DNA of 64,000 nt. Origin: Rotaria macrura. Lineage: Eukaryota; Rotifera; Eurotatoria; Philodinida; Philodinidae. This document shows, piece by piece, positions 36,739 through 48,492 of this stretch. The stretch is taken from assembly GCA_900239685.1 (NCBI GenBank), contig OENT01000138.1, positions 62,001-126,000 of the forward strand, given 5' to 3'. Position numbers and translations under genes: made by a program. A model generated the notes under the pieces. That model searched no databases. It was not told the origin of the DNA and saw nothing but the letters and a program-made list of their open reading frames with translations. Each line of letters opens with the position of its first letter. The stretch's first letter is position 1.

Positions 36739-38607
36739 ATGGAACCGATCACAAACACGTATGTCATTAAAAACTTTGTTGTTGTGCAAGAAAAACAAAT
36801 ATCATATCTTGCTTGTCTTAGTTTGAATTCAGCTGATCCTGCACTAAATATCTTATCCTCGGCGCCATCCGATGATGAAGATGATGCTGAAGAGTATCAT
36901 CCATTTCCTACTATATCATCATCGGATTTAAATTCCATAACAACAAATCATGGCGTCACTACATCCCATTCAATTGTACATATGAATAATAATAATAATA
37001 ATGATAATGATTCCATTAATAATGATGATTTATCTTGTGTTATCCCACCTTCAACATCAATAACAACATTAGACACTTTACAATCCAATTCATACGTAAA
37101 TATTAATATGTCCGATAGTGTAATGAATCTTACTGAACCACTTATTGAACAACATCAAACAATATTACCTATTTATCCATCACCTATAAATAATGATGAT
37201 GAACGAATACTATCATCAGCATCATCAACAACATCGTCATCGAACAGTTCAAATAGTTCAATGATGTCCCATCCTCGTTCATATATGCCATTGTATTTTA
37301 CAGATATGCTAATATCTGCGTTTATTATAACACCTTTTGTCAATATTCATTGGCGTGGAGCTTGGGATTTACTTGACATACATTTATTACCTGATTATCC
37401 AATTAAAAGTGCATTGATTTCAATGGGTGTTGGTTACATTATGCTATTTATATTTTACTTGACACAAAGTAGTTTACAAAACTTTTACGAAAGAAATCGA
37501 CATAATATTATGGGCCTTATCATGACAAGATTGTACACGTTATTACTTGCATTAGCTTATATTAATCAATGGCGCGGTCTATGGACCTTGCTTGATCTAA
37601 CGAGCAATGAATGGTATCATTTATTGGGTGAAGCTGGAATTTGTGTTATATTTCTTTTATTAATAAAATCAGTTTACAATCTCAATTCGGCGCCATTTTT
37701 AATTGGTATTGATACAGATAGTTATTTCTTACTCGATTCAAAATATACAATTACAGTAAGTAATCGATATCATAGATTGTTACGCATTAAACTTTTGTTT
37801 TCTTATTTAGACCAATCGTTTTTTGCAATACACTTTCGATTTTTTCTACTATGAACTTGTTGAAGCACCATTACTAACAATTGCATGGCGTGGTCTATAT
37901 AATCTCTCTGATAATTATATATATCCTGATAATAGAGAGCTTTCAATGATAGTATCATTCGCCAGTGGTTATTTACTGTATTTCGTTTTGGCTTTTATAC
38001 AAGTTCCAGTTGTTCGATATCTATTAAAGCAACGTCATGAGTTATTACATTCATTCGTATCAAATTTATTTCATTTAATTGCATTTTTAAGTGTGGTTCA
38101 AATATGGAGAAGTTTATGGATTGTTTGTGAACAATATCTAAATATTCCAGAATATCATAATACAACTCTTTGGCTTTGCTATGGTGCATCTTTTCTGGTG
38201 CTTACATGTGGCTTGGCATCTTGCTCATTGAATGGGCCAGGCGGATCCAAAGATAGTTATGTTGATGACGGACCAATATTACTATTTAAATTTGATTATT
38301 TTTCAACATTACTCAAAGTAAGTTAAATGATTGAAATTTCTTGTGTCCATTTTGCAACACAAACAGTCGAAGAATACTCCTAAAAAGAAAAAAACACAAA
38401 CATATGTTTCGTTTTCAGCTACATCACACGGATGAAACCGTACCAAGTCAGACATCATCTCATTCAGGTGTCATTCTATGGCTAATAGGACATGTTTTGA
38501 GACGGCAGCAACAAAGACGAAACACCTTAACTAGTCAATCACGAAGAAGTACGATAATGAGTGGTGATGCACCCCCATCTATATCTGAAACTGTTGGCAT
38601 CAATTAA
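36739..38607 (+). CDS. Fuseless-like multipass membrane protein
   Basis: Exons 36739-37755, 37811-38317 and 38419-38607 give 570 residues. After an Asp/Ser/Asn-rich N-terminal region (about 190 residues) come several hydrophobic segments. Four related motifs precede or follow membrane helices: HWRGAWDLLD, QWRGLWTLLD, AWRGLYNLSD and IWRSLWIVCE, so the protein looks like an internally repeated transmembrane array. This arrangement and the WRG-W-LLD signature match the fuseless family; in Drosophila, Fuseless is an eight-pass presynaptic protein needed for normal calcium-channel function at synapses. I chose Met at MEPITNTYVIKN. The open frame extends upstream to the acceptor near 36684 without another ATG. 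The short cytosolic tail is Arg/Gln/Ser-rich. Family assignment is from memory of motifs, not from a search. Confidence 0.72.
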
Positions 38608-38779
38608 GATATAGATTTGTACGTCTATAGCTAGCTAGCTCTGTTGATTTTTTGTTTCTTCTAAATATTCCGACACAAATCATATGTGCTTACAGCTTAT
38701 ATACTGTGTTTTTTGTATTTGATTCACGTTTTCCTTTCTTTACATACATTCAACCTCTATCAACATGCTTTATTTTTAG

Positions 38780-38890
38780 GGGCAACTAAGTCATTTAAAG
38801 GTCAATAATGTTATTGGTCTGAGTCCCGATGTATCATCAACAGAAACGATAGTGGTTGGTAAACGGCCTTATCTATTTGAACCTCCCTAG
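38780..38890 (+). CDS. Alternative last exon of the fuseless-like gene
   Basis: A clear acceptor (TTTTTAG) is followed by a 37-codon open frame ending in TAG and starting GQLSHLKVNNVIGLSP. It is open only in phase 0, and exon 2 of the upstream gene ends in phase 0 (after LLK). It can therefore replace the exon at 38419-38607 as an alternative C-terminus, giving a 544-residue isoform. It has normal coding character, with few low-complexity runs. Confidence 0.5.
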   Translation, partial: GQLSHLKVNNVIGLSPDVSSTETIVVGKRPYLFEPP

Positions 38891-40689
38891 TAAAACGAAC
38901 AAAAGAATGTCATTGATCGAATCATTATTTTTATTATTCCTCATACCGTACCATAAGAAAATTCCTGTTTTTTTCATGTTTATCGATACGTTAAATTTGT
39001 ATGTTATCATACCCAGTGATCATAGAAGTTCTTTTCTTCTTTTTTTGCTGCTTTCATTATAACACAAAGGCATTCCTGTTTTTATTTTTCACTTTTTCGC
39101 TTTATTTTTTCTTAATTTTTAAAAGACTTCAACTTACTTCTTTTGTCTTTTCTTGTTTTCTTGGCGATCTTTCTTTCTTTTTTTCTTTCTTTGGTTAAAC
39201 CTCACCAAAAACTTGTTGGTAATTATTTACTTTTAAGAAAGAGAATACTAATTTCCCAGATTCTTTTCTTTTATATTGTTGTTATTGTTATTAAAAGATT
39301 TCCTTTTGGTTCTATTTTTTTTGCGCCTGTACATTCTAAAAAGTCATGTAAAAAGTCAATGAAATGGTCCATTGTACCATTAAAGCTAACGAATTCTTTT
39401 TTCTTGGCTAGATGTTCAGTAATTTGATTCTTTGTACGATTGGCGTGCAAATAATTCATAATGTTTCAATACATACCAAGGAAAATAAAAGCAAAAGAAT
39501 TTATGAAGGAATACTCTTTGTTGAAAAAACACTACGAGATCCCCAATACGAATACGAAGAACAAATGTTCTAAAAGAAATATTTGATTAATTAAGACATA
39601 ATTTAATTAGTAAAAAAAATGTTTTTTTCAATGAGATCACGTCGAACATGTCTACCATTAATTTATCGTGTACAGAAACGATTTGGACATGATATATTTA
39701 TCACTGTCGTCATGCACTTTATTTGAGTTCTTCTTCTCTTGAAATATTATGCTTATCATGTTTGTTTGAATAGTTGTTATAGTATCAGATGAGTCTCACA
39801 AAGTATTTAGCGCACATGAATAGGAATGCAATAGAAAAACAAACAAGAAAAACCCATATTCATCATGCATGTTTCTATTTGATCGATGATACTTCAAATG
39901 CATTTCAGATTCGTCTATCAGTTTTGGTTGACGCGAAAAGCGAAAAACAAAATAGACAACATTCATGCATAGACATGAATATCATATGAAAACAACAGAA
40001 AAATGTTTTGAAAGATTCTCATTGACAATGGTGAATTTAGAGCATAATTAATCATATTAGCATTTTTAATATAACACAACGACTGTGTTTGAAAATATTT
40101 GAGTATTATTTTTCGTATCACTATTTTGATCTCTAGGGACGCTTGCCGAGAGCAATCATATTTTCTACTGATTAAACCTTAATAGGTTTCTTTTTACTTT
40201 GACTTGCATGGCTAGTTTTTTTTTCTTGAAGAAAAAAGAATTTTTATTGTGTTGTAAACAAAAGAATCAATGACATCCTTCAGTTATACATCCAATTGAA
40301 GAAATCAAAAAGATAACTAGATGAATAAGTTACTATTTCTTTTGAACAAGTAAATCAAAATACATTAATTATTCTTTTTCATAATGGTTTTGAATTTCGA
40401 AATAAGTACCAACAATAATTTTTGATTTACTTTCCTCACGGTGAAAATATGATTTTATGTATTTTTATTTTTGTCTTGCTTATTTCTCGAGTCAATCATC
40501 CGAAACAAAAACACAAGTAGTTTTATTCATCATTAAATGTGATATTTTTATTAGTTGAAAAGAAAAAGTACACACAGGAATGTGTAACTGGTTTGTTTCG
40601 AATCGTGCTTGGCAGTTGAAAGCGCAAGATAAACACACTCGCTAAATGAAAAGTAAAATACAAAGAAAAGAAAATTATTGAATGCAATC
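38891..40689. other. Intergenic, fuseless-like to SYK-like
   Basis: About 1.8 kb. The first 400 bp is T/C-rich on the plus strand and probably 3' UTR. No coding exon or repeat was recognised. Confidence 0.55.
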
Positions 40690-43673
40690 ATGGATATATT
40701 TGATGCACCGTTCTATTGGGGAAGAATAACACGAAACGATGCTGAAGAAATTCTCGAACAGTCAGGTTTAAAAAATGGTCTTTATCTTGTACGAGAAAAA
40801 TACGAAGATACTGGTAGTTATGCCATAACACTATGTTTCTTAAAAAGGTAATGAAATTTCATAATCAAATGGCAGAAATCAATTTTCGTTGTTATTTTTT
40901 TATACTAAAAGATTCTATCATTATCGAATTGATCGACTGGCGAATGATAACGTGGTTCTTAATGGTTCACGTGCTCAAGAAAAATTCGCTAATGCAAACG
41001 ATGATACGAAGTCTGGTACTCGTCGTCATTTGTCACGAAGCTCTGAACAATTGGAATTTCCTGGACCAATAGAATTAATAACTCATTTTCAAAAAGATGC
41101 TGATCCACTTGTTACAACATTATCTGTTCCATGTCAGCGACCATATGTAAGATTTGTCTAATGACTATATTCTTTTGACATATGTTTGTTTCGTTGCGTA
41201 AGAATCATAATTTTATACAATTTTGGTGTGCACCAATACTTACTCCAGAATTGTATATCAATAAAATTTTTCAAGAGGCTTCAAATACTGATCCTGATGT
41301 AAGTATCATGAAAAAATAATTCTATCATTGTAAGATTATTCGATTATTTTAAGATACCAATCAAAGAAAAATTAACTAATAAAAGATATCTCTATGAACG
41401 ACGAGTGTTAAAGTATACTTGTGAACGATTTTTCTTTTCTTCTCCTTTCTTTTAATTAAGTTGGCGTTTAATTTAATTGTTTGTTTTTCTTTTTTGTATC
41501 TTAGAAATCTACATGAAAATGAATTGTGGTTTCATGCTCGTATCAGTCGACAAGAAGCTGAAGTTCGTCTTAAAAATGCTGGTGAAAAGAGTGGCTTTTT
41601 TCTGTAGATATTGTATTGTGTATATATGAATATTATTTTCAATTGAATACATTTAGTGTTCGAGAAAAGCCCGGTGATAAATATTCTCAAGTCTATTATT
41701 CATTGAGTTTATGTTTTCAACGAGAATATCATCATTATATTATTCAGAAAAAATCGAATGATTATTTACAAATCGCATCAACTAATAAATTGACAAATAT
41801 CAATCAATTTAGCAGTCTCGTACAAGTATGTTTTGATTAAGAAAAACAAAAATTGATTCTAGTGTCAATCTTATAGTTAGTCGATTTCTATCATCGAAAT
41901 CATAAAGATTTAGCCTGTCCACTTCGATATCCATGTACTCGTCCTGGTGGTAATTTCATTTAACTAGTTTCATTCAAACAATTCATTTTCTACTTTTAGG
42001 GTGCGTAAGAATTGTTTCTATCGAAGCATTTCTAGAAGGTTTTACATTAAAGTTTTATTGAAATTCTACTTTCATGAAGTGTCTTTATTTCAGTTGATGC
42101 AAATACAGAATCTGAAACAAGTGATACAGAATTTTGGTCTTCAACATCTCCGATATCAAGTGGTCCAACGCATACTTCCTCATTTGAGTCAAATACGGCA
42201 GATTTACGTTCTTCAAGTGACTTCGATAATAATAGCGATTCCATATCTACTGACAATAATTTTATTGACGAAAAATATCTGATTCTGGGTGATCGACTAG
42301 GTAGGTAAAAGCAATACTTTCTTAAAACCATCGAAATAAATACGCCCTGCTTACATATTGAACACATCAGATGTTTTAAGTTTACGAGAGAAAAGTTGCC
42401 TAACAGAAAAAAAAACTATATTTATTTCAATTATTCGTAAATATGAAACTTATTTTCTGCAATTATGCAATGTGTCTAACTTTTATTTTTGCTCTTGGCG
42501 TGGAAATATTTTTCTCATTTTAAATATTTCGATTTTTTCTTTGAAAAAATTCATCCGTGACAACGAGACAACCATTGAAATAATTTTTATTAAGGCGAAG
42601 GTCAATTTGGTGAAGTTTATAGTGGTAAATTAATTGGAAATGATGAAAACGGCAATGGGATAGCAAAACATGCAATAAAAGATGTTGCAATAAAAAAAAT
42701 ACGTCAAAGACAAAATTCGTATATTCAGGAATTGTACAAAGAAGGTTTACGCATGCTGAGTCTAGATCATCCGTATATAGTGAAAATATATGGTATATGT
42801 AAACATGAAACATCTATATCACTCGTACTTGAATTATGTCCATATGGTGCAATGCATCGCTGGTTAAGATCCAATAAGTAACAATTTACTTTAGACATAA
42901 ACTAGATGTAAATTTAAGAATAATTGCTTTTTCAGAACATTTCGAATGAATTATATTCTGAATTATATGTACCAAGTTAGTAGTGGGATGAATTATTTAC
43001 ATGAAAAAAAACTTATTCATAGAGATTTAGCACTAAGAAATATTCTTATTATGTCAAAAACTGTCTGTAAAATATCAGATTTTGGTTTATCACGTTCTCT
43101 TGTTGATAATGCATACTATCAGGTAGATTAAGTGTTTTTTTCTATTTCAACATTCAGAAAAAAAATCAGAACGATTTTTTTATTAACTTTCTAGATTGGG
43201 CAAAATCGTCGATTACCATCCATATGGTATCCACCAGAAGTTCTCGAAACACCACTATTTCATTCGCGAATCGATATTTGGTCATTTGGTATTACTGTTT
43301 GGGAAGCGACATCATACGGTCAAACACCTTATAAACAAGTACATAGAATTTATTTGTTAACAATACACTTCTTGCTTTTATTGTGACGACTAGGAACTTG
43401 AAGCTATGAAAGATCTGCTATTTGATCCTATATCTCAAAAATTACTGAAATTTTTACGCGAAGGTAAGCGTTTACAACAGCCGGCTGGTTGCCCAAAAGA
43501 GATTTATGATTTAATGCTCAAATGTTGGGACTACGAGTAAGGCTTAAAATCATGTTGATCATTTTTGCTCATGATTTTATTTCATTCGTTGATTGTATAG
43601 CAAACGAAAACGACCTACATTTGCTTGGATAAAACAATATCTTAGTATATATGCCGTTCCTCAAGATAAATAA
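40690..43673 (+). CDS. SYK/ZAP70-type tyrosine kinase with tandem SH2 domains
   Basis: Cytosolic non-receptor tyrosine kinase that would bind doubly phosphorylated ITAM-like motifs. Exons: 40690-40847, 40912-41146, 41203-41298, 41354-41412, 41505-41603, 41657-41825, 41877-41946, 42094-42300, 42595-42877, 42936-43122, 43195-43338, 43394-43536 and 43601-43673; 640 residues, SYK-sized. SH2-1 begins [15 protein letters not shown] with GLYLVRE; SH2-2 begins [15 protein letters not shown] with FFLVRE. The kinase domain has [30 protein letters not shown] and tyrosines in NAYYQ at the SYK autophosphorylation site. There are no ankyrin repeats between the SH2 domains, which separates it from Shark/HTK16. 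The substrate loop reads PSIWYPPE rather than the usual VKWYAPE. The start was chosen because the first SH2 begins seven residues after it. Confidence 0.88.
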
Positions 43674-45886
43674 ATGGATCAAAATAATAGTTATCAGAAC
43701 GAACATATACATGTATATATAGACGTATATATATATTTAATTCGTTATTGTATTTTTATTTATCAAAATGTAAATATGAATGACCATTGTAAATCATTCG
43801 GAATATGCGAGAACAAACATTGAATAGGATCGAAAAATAACACAATTTATCTGGTTTTCTATCCATTTCTAGTTCATAGTAGAATTACCTACATTTTGTG
43901 CAGAATCTTTGTCGAAGAAAAACAAGAAGATTGAAATTCATATGTCATAATTTACAATTTTGTAATTCAATAACAAAATAATACAAATATTTGCAGAAAT
44001 GATATGCATGATGGAATATTACAAGTAGTCAATATAGATAAATGAACTATGATTAATCATTGACTTCTTAGAATTAAAACACGTGCCAAAATAATTAGCT
44101 CAGATTCGTTTATTCAGTATGAGATAGAATTTTGTGAATTTAATTATGCAGACTTGATTCTGTATCATAATCTTTCGGAGATCCGATGGATGTGAACATT
44201 TCCATTGATTTGATCTTGGGATAATTGATTTTGTCAAAATACATTAGCTCAATACTTTAGTCTTTAATAATAAGTTGAAAAAAACTATGTCGTTTACTCG
44301 ATGACTAAATTCACAACATTAAAAATGCTAGCTGATCTCTATTATTTCATTATTGCCAAGACACGAAACTAAAAGAGATTTTTCTTAAAATCTACAATAC
44401 TAGCAGCATATGTGAGTTAACATGTTTCGCATAGTCTATATTAGTTTTATGAATAATTTGTTTATTTTCAAAGATTCAAATAAACGTAGAATATTCTTGA
44501 GATTTTTCAAGGAAATAGATGAATTTAAGGAAATTGTAATTAGCACCATTCAACGCACTTCACACCTTGCACAGCATGATACCTTGACACAAAGATAGCG
44601 TGTTATTGACCGACGCTTTAGTCGGTGACAAGCATGTACTGGAACTTAGTAGTCTCTTCTTTTTGTCTATCGCTTATCAGGAATACCATGGTACCAGTTA
44701 AGCTACTTTAAAATTTCAAGTATTGCTATGATGTAACATCAGGGATCCAACGGTGAAGGCGATTCAGTGATTCATGATTACTGGTTACGGATGGTAACCC
44801 TCACTGTTACACGCCTATTCAATATTATGACGAATACAACGATTCTTATCTGAATAGTTAGCATTTCATTATAGTTTTATAGACTGTGAAATGATATAAA
44901 AGGAAGACACGAGAAACACAATCGAAATAAAATCTTTCTGTACTCTATTTCAGTCATGTTTTCACCACTTTTACTTTTTGATGAAGTTTTTGGTTCATGC
45001 ACAAGAATATTAATGATTCACTCGTTTTGTTATTCATCATGAGAAAAAAATATAACTCACGATGCAAAACAAAACTTTCTTTATTTACTAAACGAAGGAT
45101 AAAATAGGACATTATTTCAAAAGAACTTATTCGCTCAGTTACAAGTTTCATGCTGACTACATAGTGCAGACCTACGAAGCTGTATGAGTGCCGTTTGTTA
45201 ATTTGAGCAATATAACTTTCAAGAAAAACAAGCATGTACCAACAACGTATTCTACGAACGAGACTCAGGTACAAAAATTAAGTATTTAAACGGTTATGTT
45301 CAGATTTCTGAATAAGGATATTGCCGAAACATCCATAAACGCATTAACTACGCAGGAGTGCAAACCAAAAAGAAGCTTTTAGAAATTTCCGGAATCTTCG
45401 GAATGTCGGTAAATGCAAAATCACGGTGATTTCAGGAATTTCGAACATTAGATCGTTTTGGAAAGTGCCGAGCAATACAAAATTCGAATTACAGAAACTC
45501 CCAGAATTCGCTCTTTTTTTTGAAATCTGAACATTGCTGTATTTAAACTGTTTATTTTTCTAAATAAGATGATCATGAAAACTACTTAATTATTTTGTTA
45601 AATAAAGCATGACACTATGTGCAAAAATCGTATTGAAACATGGTTATTTGATCCATGTTACAAGTATCTTTCACATGATCAATTTTAGTCGACTGTACTA
45701 TTCGTATGAAAACTTATCTGGTTCATCATGGTTTAATTCGTTTGAATAACTTTAAACAGCTTAGAATGCATTATCAGAATTCATCCGTATCTTGTGCAGC
45801 ATGTGCAGTTTTCGGCCAGTAACCTATTCTCGAGACTCGCTTCGTTACAAACTGCTTTGTCATCAACGGGGCGGGGGTACTGCAAA
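43674..45886. other. Intergenic, no gene recognised
   Basis: About 2.2 kb downstream of the SYK-like gene. It includes a small perfect hairpin (CCGACGCTTTAGTCGG) near 44620 and slightly GC-richer stretches, but no coding exon or RNA gene that I can support. Confidence 0.5.
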
Positions 45887-46187
45887 TGTCATACTTCAGT
45901 ACAAACTGTGTACTCCCAGACTATGGTATAAATGTTCTTCCACAATTTTTAGGTATTTTCAGTCTACTATCAATCTGTGTGCGATATATTAACAGAAATG
46001 AAGCCTATGTAAGTCTATCTGACAATGAAGCCCAAAGAGTTCATCATACGTCAAAAGTGAAATATAAGCTGTACTTTGCGGTAATATACAGTAACACAGG
46101 TTGATAGTAGACTGGAAATAGAAAAAGAATTCTGCGGGACAGTATTGGCATAGCCTAGAAGTACACGGATTACACTTGAGTACGGCA
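45887..46187. mobile_element. Degenerate foldback repeat with 94-bp inverted arms
   Basis: Left arm 45887-45980 aligns gap-free with the reverse complement of 46094-46187 at roughly 65 of 94 positions. The inner part is best preserved: CAGTCTACTATCAA, then T or C, then CTGTGT. The 113-bp spacer has no ORF. It looks like an old non-autonomous transposon of foldback type. Its arms are far more diverged than those of the element at 34264-34694, and the sequences are unrelated. Confidence 0.45.
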
Positions 46188-48492
46188 TTTTCGTTGGCTC
46201 AACCTTTTTCATCATTCAACTTCGATGTATTAAATAAGTGTATTCATGCACTTGTATAAATTGAAGCCATCCATCTTAGACATGAGCGAATGAATCTGTA
46301 ATGAGTTCTGAGTATCTCTAACTAGTTATTAACCTTATTGTTACACACTATGGTGAGTGTTGCATATCACAAGTGAATCCTGTTCAACTGAAACTCTTAT
46401 CAAAACTGGAAATTCTGCCGAAAAACCTGATTTTTTCAGGATTCTACACTTGAGATCACATAGAACGTGTTACTCCCTCATTACTTGTGTTTAATTATTT
46501 GTCTCGGAGTATTGTATTCTATGTTAATAATCTTTTGAAATAAATGACTGACGCAATTCAACGTAGAAGTACTTCATTGTGGCTGATTTCTCTTTGCACA
46601 ATTTCGAGGAAACGTTTCTTAAAATAAATAACTTTGACATAGACTTGTTAGAATTTGTTTTCCGAGATACGAAAAAACGTATTCTTTTGAATTTGTGGAA
46701 GTATATATTCTTTTATTGTAATGCTACTTTTCCCAGACAACGGAGGTCTGTGAGATCGCTGACTAAATATGAATTTCTGTTCGTCTTTGGTAAGTTTTCC
46801 GAAAAGAATCTAACAAGACATTCCCTAACTTCCGCTTTGAAACGATTAACTTCTGTGAGAAGATAGTACTAATGCACATAATTAACTGTCTGACATTGCA
46901 TCGATTATTATATAGACGACGAGAGAACATATTAACACCAGACCCTAAGAATCTCTAATGAAATAAATGAGTTTATTTCTACAAAATTAAAATAAAATCT
47001 TCGACAAGAAGATTGCCGATGGTTGTTTTCCACGGTTTTATATTTCAAAAGAACTTTGATAGTTAAGATATTTGATTGATTTCATATTTTCCGCCGTAAT
47101 ATGTTCACTGCCAGAATAGCAATAATAATACATACAACTACAATCTGTTTCGATTGACTCTGATTTCATTTAGAGAAAGCAACTCGGTTTTTATTCCCAT
47201 TATCAATTCTCGAACAATTTTCTCATTCTTTTACGTATTGAACACACTTCTCTTTTTTCAATGCAATACATAATTATCAACCTCATCCTATATTCGTTTT
47301 TACATTCTGTGAAAATACTTTCAGCGAACAAGGTGATACATCATTAGAAGCGTAGTTTTATTGTAAATAAAATGTAATGTGTAGTAGATAATTAATTATG
47401 ATTGAAACCCTTTTTGAATAAATTATACTGATAGATACTATCAAAATTTTCAGTATTATAATCAACAAGTTACTTCGTATCAGTTGTTAACACAATGCAA
47501 TAGTCTAAAAAACGATATCAAATACTGTTTAAAAGTAGACATGAGTTAGTTATTCAGTGGTATCTCTTTTTAAATGAATATATTGATCGTTTATAGTAAC
47601 TGATATGAAGATTTTGACTTGTTCATTATAAAAAGTTTGCTCTCTAGTCAAACATTTTTCTTGTTGAATACGTAGAAAAAAAAGATAATATTTGCTTGAC
47701 ATTTTTTGCTTTTGATTTCTTTTTAACAGTTTTTAATCGATTGAACAAGTAATTTCCGTGTTAGACACCATGTATATTCAGGAAGTTATTCTTTTAACAA
47801 GAAATGACGGAAGAAAAGAATGCACTAGTCCTACACATAGATAATAAGGACAAGTAGAACATTTTCATGAGAAATGTTGAGGCGTAAAAGTAGTTGGACA
47901 AATAGAGACAAACTTCCGATCCAATATTATTCATCATATGTGTTGCATAGAGTGTGTCTGTTTACTCAGTATTACGACGTTTAGTGGGCCCTAAATTCAT
48001 AAAAAGGGAAAACCAAATTTATTACTGTTTTTCTGTTACAAAAAAAAGTGATGAGCAAGTGTCGTTTTCTGCGTTTTTCAACGTCATTCACGATCGTAAA
48101 TCATCATTCGACGTGCTGTTCTATCATACAAGTTTCCTTCTTACACTTATGTTACCATGTAATCGGAAAGAGCTAATATGAAGAAAAAAATTGTCACGGA
48201 TTTTAATCGATTTTTCTCCTCTGATTTTGTATTTTTGTCGCATAATGTCAATATGCTATCATTTTATTGTTGTCAAAAGAAAGAAATGTTCAAGTATATA
48301 TGAAAGCATACAATACGAAGAAAAAAACCTCGCAGAAAAAAATAGAAAAGGAGAAATAGTTATTGCTAGTCTAAATGTTTGATGAATAACTAAGAGAGGA
48401 GAAAAAACGACATTAACAAAGAAATCCAATCATCATTGGATCCATTGATTCATTTCATCACTTACTAAACATAGTTAGAAAAATCGATAACC
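46188..48492. other. Intergenic upstream of tyrosine decarboxylase
   Basis: About 2.3 kb, AT-rich, with only short chance ORFs. The promoter and 5' UTR of the decarboxylase gene must lie near its 3' end but show no recognisable motif. Confidence 0.55.

Noticed and set aside
45792-46104. Two overlapping short ORFs with Cys-rich N-termini
   Set aside because: They lie across the inverted-repeat arm at 45887-45980 and show no family resemblance.
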